Positions 1 through 7,981 of a stretch of 37,125 nucleotides of DNA are shown in pieces (position 1 is the first letter of the stretch; each line of letters opens with the position of its first letter). A program made the translations under genes and the position numbers. The notes under the pieces are model-generated. The model was not told the DNA's origin, searched no databases, and saw only the letters and a program-made list of their open reading frames with translations. The DNA is from Prochlorococcus sp. AG-363-O15 (GTDB taxonomy: Bacteria > Cyanobacteriota > Cyanobacteriia > PCC-6307 > Cyanobiaceae): NCBI GenBank assembly GCA_003278255.1, contig QCFZ01000008.1:1-37125 (forward strand), read 5' to 3'.

Positions 1-493
1 AATCACTCCTCTTCCTGGAATAGACCTACTAGGAACAGCCGCTATAAATGCTCAAATGGTAATAGAGATTGCAAAGATATATGGAGTGGAAATAACAAGA
101 GCCAGGGCAAAAGAATTAACAATATCAGTTGGCAAAACTCTGACAAGTCTTGGAGTAATTAAAGGAGGTGTCAGCTTAATTACTACAGCGCTAAGCATTA
201 GTCTACCCACAATTGTAATCAGTCAGGCAATACAAGGTGTAGCTACTGCTTGGCTAACAAAAATAGCTGGGGCCAGCCTAATAACTTATTTTCATAGAGA
301 TCAAGACTGGGGAGATGGAGGAATGCAAGAAGTTGTTCAACATCATTACAATTTGAATCGTCGCGAATCATCTCTTAAGAAGTTTCTTGAGATAGCTTTT
401 ACAAGAGTGATAGAACCTATTCAAAGGAATCGGTCGAGACAACTACCACCTCACCTAAGGCCTCCAAAGGTGGAGGACGCATTGGACCCCTAG
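1..493 (+). CDS. DUF697-type membrane protein, C-terminal part (5' end outside window)
   Basis: The reading frame is open to the window edge (first full codon at base 2), so this is the 3' end of a larger gene. The visible part holds a TPLPGIDLLG motif, a helical segment rich in Ile, Ala and Gly, and a hydrophobic stretch around 'ALSISLPTIVISQAIQGVATAW'-type sequence. This matches the DUF697 domain that in cyanobacteria is often fused behind an Era/Obg-like GTPase domain. The GTPase part is not visible, so that fusion is inferred from the family. The C-terminus is charged and proline-rich, and its last 77 bases overlap a small minus-strand gene (417-596). The partial ORF also has an internal ATG at 56, which is probably not the start. 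Confidence 0.75.
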   Translation, partial: ITPLPGIDLLGTAAINAQMVIEIAKIYGVEITRARAKELTISVGKTLTSLGVIKGGVSLITTALSISLPTIVISQAIQGVATAWLTKIAGASLITYFHRDQDWGDGGMQEVVQHHYNLNRRESSLKKFLEIAFTRVIEPIQRNRSRQLPPHLRPPKVEDALDP

Positions 494-596
494 AGTCGAG
501 AACGGCAATTAAAACTAAATATATTAGTCCTAAAAGTATAGAAAAAACTGCTGTAATCAAAGCTAAAAACTTCTTCTTTGAATTTTCATTATTCAT
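417..596 (-). CDS. Small single-span membrane protein, 59 aa
   Basis: I do not recognise a named family. The ORF starts at ATG 594-596 behind a good Shine-Dalgarno sequence (AGGAGA, 8 nt spacing) and lies 15 bases after the decarboxylase stop on the same strand, so the two are probably co-transcribed. The product has a short polar, lysine-rich N-terminus, one hydrophobic helix at about residues 10-32, then a DSRGPMRPPPLEALG segment that looks like a conserved cyanobacterial motif. The last third is antisense to the end of the upstream DUF697 gene (417-493 shared). The hydrophobic helix lies outside the overlap, which supports this frame being real in its own right. The function is unknown. 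Confidence 0.6.
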   Translation of the reverse strand: MNNENSKKKFLALITAVFSILLGLIYLVLIAVLDSRGPMRPPPLEALGEVVVVSTDSFE

Positions 597-611
597 GTAA
601 TCATTCTCCTA

Positions 612-2018
612 TCAGACAGAGTGATTTAAAAGGTTCCCTAATTCATCTAAATGTTTAGAAGAAGTATGAGGATTGCCTAGAACAACTTTTATATAATGAC
701 AGCCTTGATAAATAGGCCTGGAAACCATAAATCTCTTTTCAAGAAGCATGTTTCGTGTTGCTATTGACCAAGATTCAGCCTCTTTGCTATCTAGATTAGC
801 TGGAACACATGCAAGTAAATGAAGAGGTCCACTAATCACACTTAATTTACTTGAGATAAGTTTACTTTGTAGATAAAATCGGCGTTGAATAGAACTATCC
901 AAAATATTAACAATTCCTTCTTCCCCTAGCTGACGAAGCCCCAACCAAAGTTTAAGGACTTCTGCAGGTCTAGTTCCTTGCAATCCCATTTCTCCTCCAT
1001 GAGCTTCTCCCCAAGAAGGCTCAATATAAGGTAATCCAGTGGAAAATACAGAAGAAAGGTTTGATCTATTTGCAACCAGAAGCAAAGATGATGTTTTTGC
1101 TATGCCTAATAATTTCTGTGGATTTAGGGAAATTGAATCAGCAAAACGAATACCGTCAACCAAAGATGATGTTGAGTTAGACAGAGCAAAAACTCCGCCT
1201 ATAGCAGCATCAACATGCAACCAAATATTCTCCGTCTTGCAAAGTTTTCCAAGCTTTACAAGTGGGTCAACTGCTCCACGAACAGTTGTTCCTGCTGTTG
1301 CAACTATTGCCAAACATCTTTTTCCTTGTGACTTTAAATCCTTAAGCTTATCTTCAAGATAATCAATAGATAGTTGCCCCTTAGAATTTGTTTTTACCTT
1401 TTGCAATGAATCTGTAGGTAGACCCATTACCCTAATTGCTTTTGCCAAAGAAACATGCGAATCAAAACTAGTTAGAACTACAGCCCTTGAGTCAGTTAAA
1501 AGATCACTTTGCTGACGAGCTATAACTAATGCCATTAGATTACTAATAGTTCCACCACTTGCAGCAACACCTCCTCCATCCGAAGACATCCCTAATCGTT
1601 GAACAAACCATTGACATAATTGTCTCTCTAATCTTGAAAGACTAGGAGAGAGTTCTTCAGCTAATAGATTATTATTTAGTCCGGCACAGATTAATTCAGC
1701 AGCTATTGAAGCAGTAAGAGGCGGAGGGTCTAAATGAGCAAGTGCTCCAGGATGAGAAGGTTGATAAGCGCCATCCATTATCAGTTGTAGATCATTTAAC
1801 AACTCTTGAGGAGATAGTCCTTTTTGATTAGGAGCGACTTCTGGTAAAACACTCGAACAAGGCAATGGCCCACCACTAGAAGCTTTAGAAAACCATTGGC
1901 AAAGTCTCTCGGAAGCATCTCCTAGAAAAGATTGCAACTGAGGGTCAAGATGATCTGGAGAGGCAAAAGAGGCCAATTTAGAAGAGGCTTCAGGGCTTAT
2001 ATCTGGAGTCCAAGCCAA
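612..2018 (-). CDS. Group II pyridoxal-phosphate-dependent decarboxylase
   Basis: The 468-aa protein has the fold-type I group II decarboxylase layout (glutamate, diaminobutyrate and aromatic amino acid decarboxylases). Visible motifs are ASGGTISNL (about 153-161, phosphate-binding region), LHVDAAIGG (D270, which pairs with the pyridine nitrogen) and SLNPQKLLG with the PLP lysine at K302. Most relatives have His before the lysine (NPHK), but here it is Gln. The substrate cannot be read from the sequence: an L-amino acid decarboxylase is the safe call. It starts 54 bases from tadA, which is divergent. The small membrane-protein gene at 417-596 follows it closely. Confidence 0.85.
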   Translation of the reverse strand: MAWTPDISPEASSKLASFASPDHLDPQLQSFLGDASERLCQWFSKASSGGPLPCSSVLPEVAPNQKGLSPQELLNDLQLIMDGAYQPSHPGALAHLDPPPLTASIAAELICAGLNNNLLAEELSPSLSRLERQLCQWFVQRLGMSSDGGGVAASGGTISNLMALVIARQQSDLLTDSRAVVLTSFDSHVSLAKAIRVMGLPTDSLQKVKTNSKGQLSIDYLEDKLKDLKSQGKRCLAIVATAGTTVRGAVDPLVKLGKLCKTENIWLHVDAAIGGVFALSNSTSSLVDGIRFADSISLNPQKLLGIAKTSSLLLVANRSNLSSVFSTGLPYIEPSWGEAHGGEMGLQGTRPAEVLKLWLGLRQLGEEGIVNILDSSIQRRFYLQSKLISSKLSVISGPLHLLACVPANLDSKEAESWSIATRNMLLEKRFMVSRPIYQGCHYIKVVLGNPHTSSKHLDELGNLLNHSV

Positions 2019-2072
2019 AAGCTAAAACAATTCGAAGAATATTCTCCCTCTTCATGGCTTTAATCAATCCAA

Positions 2073-2582
2073 TTGATCTGTCCAACCAAACCATTGTCAA
2101 AAACTTTTGAGCTCACACAAGAACAAATCCAGAACTGGATGGCAAGGTTGCTTGCAAGAGCACACAAAGTCGGCTCGTCTGGAGAAGTACCTGTAAGTGC
2201 CGTAATACTCAATGGTTCTGGCCAGTGCATAGGACATGGAAGCAACCAAAGAGAAAGTAAAAAAGACCCATTAGGTCATGCAGAATTAATTGCGTTGAGA
2301 CAAGCGGCTTATTTAAGAGAGGATTGGCGCTTCAATGATTGCACTTTAATTGTCACCCTAGAGCCTTGTCCAATGTGCGCGGGTGCATTAATACAGGCCA
2401 GAGTTGGCAAAGTAATTTATGGTGCTAAAGACAGTAAACGCGGTGCACTTGGTGGAACAATAGATCTATCTAAACATCCAAGTGCACACCACAAAATGAT
2501 CGTGAAAGGGGGAGTACTTGAGGACGAAGCTAGCAAACAGCTTGAAGATTGGTTTAAGCTGCGACGGAAAAATTCTGTTTAA
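2073..2582 (+). CDS. tadA: tRNA-specific adenosine deaminase (A34 to inosine)
   Basis: TadA deaminates the wobble adenosine of tRNA-Arg(ACG) to inosine. The deaminase zinc and catalytic motifs are intact: H69-A-E71 (proton-shuttling Glu) and PCPMC with C99 and C102 as zinc ligands (numbered from 2073). There is no ATG before the domain. TTG at 2073 or TTG at 2094 is the likely start, and the first in-frame ATG (2139) would leave only a short stub before the domain. The 3' end overlaps the convergent aminotransferase gene by 29 bases (2554-2582). The length of about 169 aa is normal for the family. Confidence 0.92.
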   Translation: MICPTKPLSKTFELTQEQIQNWMARLLARAHKVGSSGEVPVSAVILNGSGQCIGHGSNQRESKKDPLGHAELIALRQAAYLREDWRFNDCTLIVTLEPCPMCAGALIQARVGKVIYGAKDSKRGALGGTIDLSKHPSAHHKMIVKGGVLEDEASKQLEDWFKLRRKNSV

Positions 2583-3738
2583 AACGCGGAAGTTCAGACT
2601 CAAAGAGATTTAGAACTTTATCAACATTTTCAGGAGTTGAGTTATAGCCCATTAAACCAATTCTCCAAACTTTTCCAGCCAGGTCACCTAATCCCCCTCC
2701 AATCTCAATTCCATAATTATTAAGTAAATGCAGAGTAAAACCTTTACCATCTAAACCTTCTGGAATTTTTACCGTAGTAAGCGTAGGAAGCCGTAAATCT
2801 ACAGGAACATGTAATTCAATACCAAGTCTTTCTAACCCATTCCATAATTTCTCAGCATTCTTTCTATGTCGATTCCACGAATTCTCCAACCCTTCCTCAG
2901 CTAGTAATCGCAGCGCTTCTCGCATTCCAAAATTCATATTAACTGGTGCAGTATGGTGATATACACGATCACTACCCCAATATTTATTTAGCAGGGAAAC
3001 ATCCAAATACCAATTCGGAACTTTATTTTTACGATTTTCTAGTTTTTTTTCTGCAAGTGAACTCATTGTAAAAGGACCTAACCCTGGAGGGCAACTTAGT
3101 CCTTTCTGACTACAACTATAAGCTAAATCTACTTGCCATTTATCTAAAAACAGTGGTACTCCACCTAAGGATGTAACCGTATCCAAAAGCAATAAACAGC
3201 CATATTTATGACAAAGGTCTCCTATGCCATCCATTGGCTGGCATACGCCAGTTGAGGTCTCAGCATGGACCATAGCTAAAATAGATGGCCGATACTTTGA
3301 TAAAGCTTCTTCAAGCTCATCTATAGAAAAAGCTTCACCCCATGATTTATTTATCGTTTTAACATTGGCTTGATACCGTCCAGCCATATCGGCCAAACGA
3401 TGTCCGAAATAACCTTTAATAGCAACTAATACCGTATCTCCAGGTTCAACAGTATTTGCAAGAGTGGCTTCCATCGCAGCACTTCCTGTCCCACTCATAG
3501 GAAGTGTTAGGCGATTATCGGTTTGCCAGGCATAACGCAACAGCTCTTGAACCTCTGCCATTAAATCGACATAAAAAGGATCAAGGTGGCCAATAGGTGA
3601 AAGAGCGAGAGCTTTCAGGACAGAAGGATGGGCATTAGATGGTCCTGGCCCAAGCAACAACCTGTCCGGAGTTGAGATGGGTCCGAAAGATTTGAGATGA
3701 CGTTGATCAACAGGGAAAGAAGTTTGCGTTGTCGCCAA
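2554..3738 (-). CDS. Class V aminotransferase, alanine-glyoxylate / serine-pyruvate type
   Basis: The 394-aa PLP enzyme belongs to the family of alanine-glyoxylate and serine-glyoxylate aminotransferases. It contains LLGPGPSNAHPSVL (30-42), SGTGSAAMEA (82-91), a LLDTVTSLGG stretch with D186, and the PLP lysine in SCSQKGLSCPPG (K212). In cyanobacteria this enzyme is tied to glyoxylate removal in photorespiration. Older annotations call homologues 'soluble hydrogenase small subunit', which is misleading. It ends inside the end of the convergent tadA gene and starts 234 bases from the divergent glnA gene. Confidence 0.9.
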   Translation of the reverse strand: MATTQTSFPVDQRHLKSFGPISTPDRLLLGPGPSNAHPSVLKALALSPIGHLDPFYVDLMAEVQELLRYAWQTDNRLTLPMSGTGSAAMEATLANTVEPGDTVLVAIKGYFGHRLADMAGRYQANVKTINKSWGEAFSIDELEEALSKYRPSILAMVHAETSTGVCQPMDGIGDLCHKYGCLLLLDTVTSLGGVPLFLDKWQVDLAYSCSQKGLSCPPGLGPFTMSSLAEKKLENRKNKVPNWYLDVSLLNKYWGSDRVYHHTAPVNMNFGMREALRLLAEEGLENSWNRHRKNAEKLWNGLERLGIELHVPVDLRLPTLTTVKIPEGLDGKGFTLHLLNNYGIEIGGGLGDLAGKVWRIGLMGYNSTPENVDKVLNLFESELPRFKQNFSVAA

Positions 3739-3896
3739 GGCCCTGGATTAGTTCATTTTCATATGAGCCTAAACAGGCGACCTTTAATAAGTGAAAAAAT
3801 ATTGTGTATTGCAATGGCTTACAGCAGCCAAAACAAGAATTACGAGACAAAGGGCTTAACAAAAATATTTAGAAAATCCTCATGCCTCTAAAAAAA

Positions 3897-3938
3897 GTAC
3901 TTATTGATACAAAAACAGGGGCAAGCCGACATTACGGT
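3897..3938 (+). promoter_or_regulatory. NtcA-activated promoter of glnA
   Basis: GTA at 3897-3899 and TAC at 3908-3910 are separated by exactly 8 bases. A TACGGT box (TAN3T) at 3933-3938 follows after exactly 22 bases. This matches the canonical class II NtcA promoter GTA-N8-TAC-N22-TAN3T at every defined position. The expected transcription start is near 3944-3946, giving a 5' leader of roughly 27 bases before the glnA ATG at 3972. NtcA is the global nitrogen-control activator of cyanobacteria and responds to 2-oxoglutarate. Confidence 0.88.
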
Positions 3939-3971
3939 CAATTTAGTTATATCCGTTAAAGCCTTCTCAAT

Positions 3972-5393
3972 ATGGGCAAATCTCCTCAGGACGTTCTCCG
4001 CCAAATCAAAGATGAGAATATTGAACTGATTGACCTCAAGTTCACTGATCTGCATGGCAAATGGCAGCACCTCACTGTCACCTCCGACATGGTCGACGAG
4101 AGTGCTTTTCAAAGTGGGCTGGCCTTTGACGGCTCCTCAATAAGAGGTTGGAAAGCAATTAATGAATCAGACATGGCAATGGTGCCAGATGCAAGTACAG
4201 CTTGGATAGACCCTTTCTATCGCCACAAAACACTTAGTTTGATTTGCTCTATACAAGAACCTCGAAGTGGCGAACCTTACGAAAGATGTCCTCGAGCCTT
4301 GGCACAGAAGGCGCTCTCTTATCTAGCGAGCACAGGATTAGCTGATACAGCTTTTTTTGGGCCAGAACCAGAGTTCTTTCTCTTTGACGATGTTAGATAC
4401 AACTCCAGTGAAGGTGGCTGCTTTTACAGCGTTGACACAATCGAGGCACCATGGAACACAGGCAGAGTTGAAGAAGGAGGAAACCTGGCTTACAAAATTC
4501 AACTAAAAGAAGGTTATTTTCCTGTTTCACCAAACGATACAGCCCAAGACATTCGTTCAGAGATGCTTTTATTGATGGGCCAGCTTGGTATTCCTATAGA
4601 AAAACATCACCATGAAGTTGCTGGAGCTAGCCAGCATGAATTAGGAATGAAATTTGCTCAACTAATTCAAGCAGCTGACAATGTAATGACATACAAATAT
4701 GTTGTTAGAAATGTGGCCAAGAAATATGGAAAGACTGCTACTTTCATGCCTAAGCCAGTATTCAATGACAATGGAACTGGAATGCATGTCCACCAAAGTC
4801 TTTGGAAAAGTGGCCAACCTCTTTTCTTTGGTGAAGGCACCTATGCAGATTTATCTCAAACTGCTAAATGGTATATAGGAGGAATTCTTAAACATGCTCC
4901 TTCATTCTTAGCCTTTACTAATCCTTCTACAAATAGCTATAAACGACTAGTACCAGGATTTGAGGCTCCTGTAAACCTTGTTTATTCACAAGGCAATAGA
5001 TCTGCGGCAGTAAGAATTCCATTAACAGGACAAAACCCTAAAGCAAAGCGCCTAGAGTTTAGATCCGGCGATGCTTTAGCTAATCCATATCTTGCATTCA
5101 GCGCAATGATGATGGCTGGTATTGATGGAATTAAAAATCAAATAGATCCTGGAGAAGGAGTTGATGTTGACTTGTTTGAACTACCAGCAGATCAACTTTC
5201 AAATATAGAGACTGTGCCAGCTTCTCTTAATGAAGCGCTTAATGCACTAGATTCTGACAAGCAATACCTAACAGAGGGAGGTGTATTCACAGAAGATTTT
5301 ATAAACAACTGGATAGAGATTAAATACGAAGAAGTTCAACAATTAAGACAAAGACCTCATCCTCATGAATTCGTAATGTATTACGACGCTTAA
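3972..5393 (+). CDS. glnA: Glutamine synthetase type I (GSI)
   Basis: GlnA makes glutamine from glutamate, ammonia and ATP, the entry step of nitrogen assimilation. The 473-aa protein is full length for GSI. It has the beta-Grasp N-domain ([10 protein letters not shown]), the metal-binding GPEPEFFLF segment, the [12 protein letters not shown] and [10 protein letters not shown] active-site blocks and the [15 protein letters not shown] block. The position of the regulatory adenylylated Tyr of enterobacterial GS (NLYDLP) is Phe here (F402 in DLFELP). The NtcA promoter at 3897-3938 drives it. No gene for a GS-inactivating factor (IF7/IF17 type) is visible nearby. A long hairpin lies 58 bases after the stop. 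Confidence 0.98.
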   Translation: MGKSPQDVLRQIKDENIELIDLKFTDLHGKWQHLTVTSDMVDESAFQSGLAFDGSSIRGWKAINESDMAMVPDASTAWIDPFYRHKTLSLICSIQEPRSGEPYERCPRALAQKALSYLASTGLADTAFFGPEPEFFLFDDVRYNSSEGGCFYSVDTIEAPWNTGRVEEGGNLAYKIQLKEGYFPVSPNDTAQDIRSEMLLLMGQLGIPIEKHHHEVAGASQHELGMKFAQLIQAADNVMTYKYVVRNVAKKYGKTATFMPKPVFNDNGTGMHVHQSLWKSGQPLFFGEGTYADLSQTAKWYIGGILKHAPSFLAFTNPSTNSYKRLVPGFEAPVNLVYSQGNRSAAVRIPLTGQNPKAKRLEFRSGDALANPYLAFSAMMMAGIDGIKNQIDPGEGVDVDLFELPADQLSNIETVPASLNEALNALDSDKQYLTEGGVFTEDFINNWIEIKYEEVQQLRQRPHPHEFVMYYDA

Positions 5394-5450
5394 GAGCTAA
5401 CTTCCATAGAAAAGTAGGTTGCCAAGTAAATTTGGCATAGAAAGCCCTAG

Positions 5451-5497
5451 ACTTGTACAATTTAATTTATTTACAATAAAAGTTAAATTGTACAAGT
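5451..5497 (+). terminator. Long AT-rich hairpin downstream of glnA
   Basis: A perfect 15-base inverted repeat has arms ACTTGTACAATTTAA (5451-5465) and its complement at 5483-5497. A second, inner 6-bp stem (5466-5471 with 5475-5480) closes on a three-base loop, with a two-base bulge on the right side. The whole forms a nearly continuous 21-bp stem. There is no T-run right after it, so it is not a classical intrinsic terminator. It probably marks or protects the 3' end of the glnA transcript. Confidence 0.55.
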
Positions 5498-5559
5498 AGA
5501 TAGTAATCAAAGCCTACTAACAAGTTAATACTTTTTCAAATGATTTCGAAGCAATTAAA

Positions 5560-5862
5560 ATGAAAGGCTCTCTCTTGGCAAGCATGTTAATGTTAAATCC
5601 TGTGGTATCTTTTCCAGTAATAACTCAGTATTCATTATTAGCATCTATAACAAATCCGAAGATATTATTTGACAAGCACATGGAAACATTAGAAATACAA
5701 TTAGATGCGAATAAATTCAAGGCTGCCTGCAGGGAAGCCAAAATTTCTGCAGACATAATAAATTCAAATATAGATGAATTCAAAAAAATTGAACCAAATT
5801 ATAACTGGAAAGAAATCAAGAATGTTTTACTAGAAATTCCAAAAAAACATTGCAAGCAATAA
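5560..5862 (+). CDS. Small probable exported protein, 100 aa
   Basis: I do not recognise this protein. It begins with a short basic-hydrophobic stretch (MKGSLLASMLMLNPVVSFPV) that could be a signal peptide. A soluble helical part follows with two cysteines (in AACREA and KKHCKQ) that could form a disulfide. There is no clear Shine-Dalgarno sequence. Codon and base use match the AT-rich surroundings. It lies alone between the glnA hairpin and the methyltransferase gene. It could be a lineage-specific gene, and the chance of a spurious ORF is moderate. Confidence 0.5.
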   Translation: MKGSLLASMLMLNPVVSFPVITQYSLLASITNPKILFDKHMETLEIQLDANKFKAACREAKISADIINSNIDEFKKIEPNYNWKEIKNVLLEIPKKHCKQ

Positions 5863-6087
5863 AAAAGAATATCTTTCAAAAGAAAATCTCTTCGACTAAA
5901 CAATATAAATCATCTCTAAAAACAGATAATATTTAAGGTTTTATTGAAAAGAGTTCTTCTAATAGTCAAATTTTTGTGCAGCTTTTTGTAGCAGTCAATA
6001 CTAAGTGGAGACCTAGAGGTAAAAAAAAGTTGTAGCTTAAAGCCCCAAAAATATTTTTCATGAATGGGTAAACCCCATTCAAGCTTC

Positions 6088-7155
6088 ATGGCTCAACAAA
6101 GCCTTACACAACTTGCCTACCAGACACTTCAACAAGGCAAGAGCCTTGCTGGACTTGCTCATAAGGGGCTCAGCACAAAGCTGATGGAAATATTGGCACC
6201 AGAGTCCATCCCGCCTACAAAGCCAATTCCACCAAGACTATTTGGTGAACTGCGTAGATCCATGTCGGCTCTTGAACAAAGGGACTGGCACGAAGCAGAG
6301 CAAGGTATCTATCCAAAAACACAACTTTTTGAAGCTCCATGGATTGAATGGGCCAAGCGTTATCCTTTCGTTTGGCTTGACCTACCATCAACTTGGAAAA
6401 GAAGAGAACAAAAAAATGTTCGAGATATTCCTAATCAAATAAATGCGGAAAATTACCCTAACTATTATCTTCAGAACTTCCACCATCAAACTGATGGATA
6501 CTTAAGTGATCATTCAGCAGGGTTATATGATCTTCAAGTAGAAATTCTATTTAATGGAACAGCGGATTCAATGAGAAGGAGGACATTGGCTCCATTAAAA
6601 AGAGGGCTGAATAAGTTTAAAGATAGAAATCCAGGAAGTTTAAGAGTACTAGATGTAGCCACTGGAACTGGAAGGACCCTACAGCAAATACGTGGAGCAT
6701 TTCCTGATATTGAACTCCTAGGTATTGATTTATCAGCGGCTTACTTAAAACAAGCCAGTAAGTACTTCAATAATCAAAATGGAGAATTTGCACAATTACT
6801 AAGGGGTAATGCAGAACAACTTCCTTTCACGAATAACTCAATGCAAGGAGTAACTTGTGTATTTCTTTTACACGAGTTACCAGGAAAAGTAAGGCAAAAC
6901 GTTTTAAATGAATGCTGGAGAGTTCTTGAACCAGGAGGAATACTTGTTTTAGCAGATTCGATCCAAATATCTGACTCACCTCAATTTGAAGCAGTGATGG
7001 AAAATTTTCATAGAGTTTTTCATGAACCTTATTACCGTGACTACATAAATGATGACATTACTTCAAGGATTAATTCCGCTGGATTCATTGGAATAACAGC
7101 AGAGTCACACTTTATGACTAGAGTATGGTCTGCCAACAAACCACTTGAAAGCTAA
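6088..7155 (+). CDS. SAM-dependent methyltransferase (class I, Methyltransf_11 type)
   Basis: The protein has an N-terminal part of about 180 residues without recognised motifs. A class I Rossmann methyltransferase domain follows: motif I VLDVATGTGRTL, an acidic strand end in LLGIDLSAAYL, the NAEQLPF segment of motif II, and a post-motif 'VLEPGGILVLAD' segment. The substrate is unknown. Cyanobacterial relatives are annotated only as methyltransferases. I chose ATG 6088 (MAQQSLTQLAYQ) over ATG 6064 because the extra eight residues look like leader sequence. About 355 aa. It stands alone between small hypothetical genes. Confidence 0.82.
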   Translation: MAQQSLTQLAYQTLQQGKSLAGLAHKGLSTKLMEILAPESIPPTKPIPPRLFGELRRSMSALEQRDWHEAEQGIYPKTQLFEAPWIEWAKRYPFVWLDLPSTWKRREQKNVRDIPNQINAENYPNYYLQNFHHQTDGYLSDHSAGLYDLQVEILFNGTADSMRRRTLAPLKRGLNKFKDRNPGSLRVLDVATGTGRTLQQIRGAFPDIELLGIDLSAAYLKQASKYFNNQNGEFAQLLRGNAEQLPFTNNSMQGVTCVFLLHELPGKVRQNVLNECWRVLEPGGILVLADSIQISDSPQFEAVMENFHRVFHEPYYRDYINDDITSRINSAGFIGITAESHFMTRVWSANKPLES

Positions 7156-7253
7156 AAATCCACTCATTCCCATTCCCTGACAACTAGGTTTGCCTAAGCC
7201 GTTATAGCCCATAGGGTGAATTTGTGATTCTATTTTCTCCCTGAAGGGACCAA

Positions 7254-7553
7254 ATGAATAATCCCTTCTTTGTAAGATGGTTAAAAGGCTGGAGCTTTCA
7301 AACAGTTTTCATGGATGGTAACGTAGAGGTTGAAGCTCATGGATTTGGAATATGTTTAAGAACCTCTCTTTTGCCAGGAGAGAGTCCTAAAGATGCAGCC
7401 GATAGGTTGGTGATATCTGAAGATCAGAGAAGAAAATCATTACACAATGCTTGGGTTCGAGGACAATTGTCTCCTAAGAATTCATTCCTTTCAATATTAA
7501 AAGAACCAGAAAGAACAAAAAACAAGCCACCTTCTTTAGTAATTGTTCCATAG
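7254..7553 (+). CDS. Conserved small protein, 99 aa, function unknown
   Basis: I do not recognise a named domain. The sequence is balanced and protein-like (NNPFFVRWLKGWSFQTVFMDG, EAHGFGICLRTSLLPGESPKDAADRL). The N-terminal half resembles a compact beta-rich fold and the middle holds an amphipathic helix. There is no signal peptide or membrane span. Its 5' leader contains a GAAGGGA sequence a few bases upstream of the ATG that can serve as ribosome-binding site. It is probably a picocyanobacterial core hypothetical. Confidence 0.7.
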   Translation: MNNPFFVRWLKGWSFQTVFMDGNVEVEAHGFGICLRTSLLPGESPKDAADRLVISEDQRRKSLHNAWVRGQLSPKNSFLSILKEPERTKNKPPSLVIVP

Positions 7554-7726
7554 AAAATTCTCTTTTTATTCTAGGGACCAATCACTACTAGACTAAAGAA
7601 ACTATTTCTAGGGTTGGAGCAATGTCAAGAATCAACTGGCAATAAGACAACATAAATAAATACAAATGGCAGTTAATCTATATTATATTTATAAGAATAT
7701 ACTTATTAGTAATTCAATCAAAGAAA

Positions 7727-7981
7727 GTGACCAATTCAAATCTCACCTGGACAAGTAATGCCAAAAGTCTGGCAACAGCATTACATGCTGAACTAAGCAT
7801 TACTCATGAAAATTGGCACAAGCTTAAGACCAATCATTCTCTAAGATCATCTGAACTTATTTCAGGTGCATTAGTTCAATTAATTAAAGGTGGAAACCCT
7901 TCTGATGTTGAGGAATTACTAGAACAAGCAATCAAATGGCTCAAAAAAGAAATCAAAGATCCTGGCTGCCCTCATCATTAA
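7727..7981 (+). CDS. Small cyanobacterial protein, 84 aa (DUF6439-like)
   Basis: It starts with GTG at 7727 behind an AAAGAAA stretch. The product is helical, with WTSNAKSLATALHAEL, a central SSELISGALVQLIKGG block and a C-terminal WLKKEIKDPGCPHH tail. I associate this with the cyanobacterial DUF6439 family from memory, so the name is tentative. No catalytic motif is evident. It ends one base before the convergent anti-sigma gene. Confidence 0.75.
   Translation: MTNSNLTWTSNAKSLATALHAELSITHENWHKLKTNHSLRSSELISGALVQLIKGGNPSDVEELLEQAIKWLKKEIKDPGCPHH

Noticed and set aside
1039-1362. Plus-strand ORF of 107 codons
   Set aside because: It lies entirely inside the decarboxylase gene on the other strand, with no ribosome-binding site and an unlikely amino acid pattern.
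3888-4112. Minus-strand ORF across the glnA promoter and start
   Set aside because: It is a shadow of the glnA frame and spans the NtcA promoter. No protein motif supports it.
7618-7645. Seven-codon ATG frame (MSRINWQ) before the 84-aa gene
   Set aside because: It is too short, has no clear ribosome-binding site, and is not positioned to couple with the next gene.
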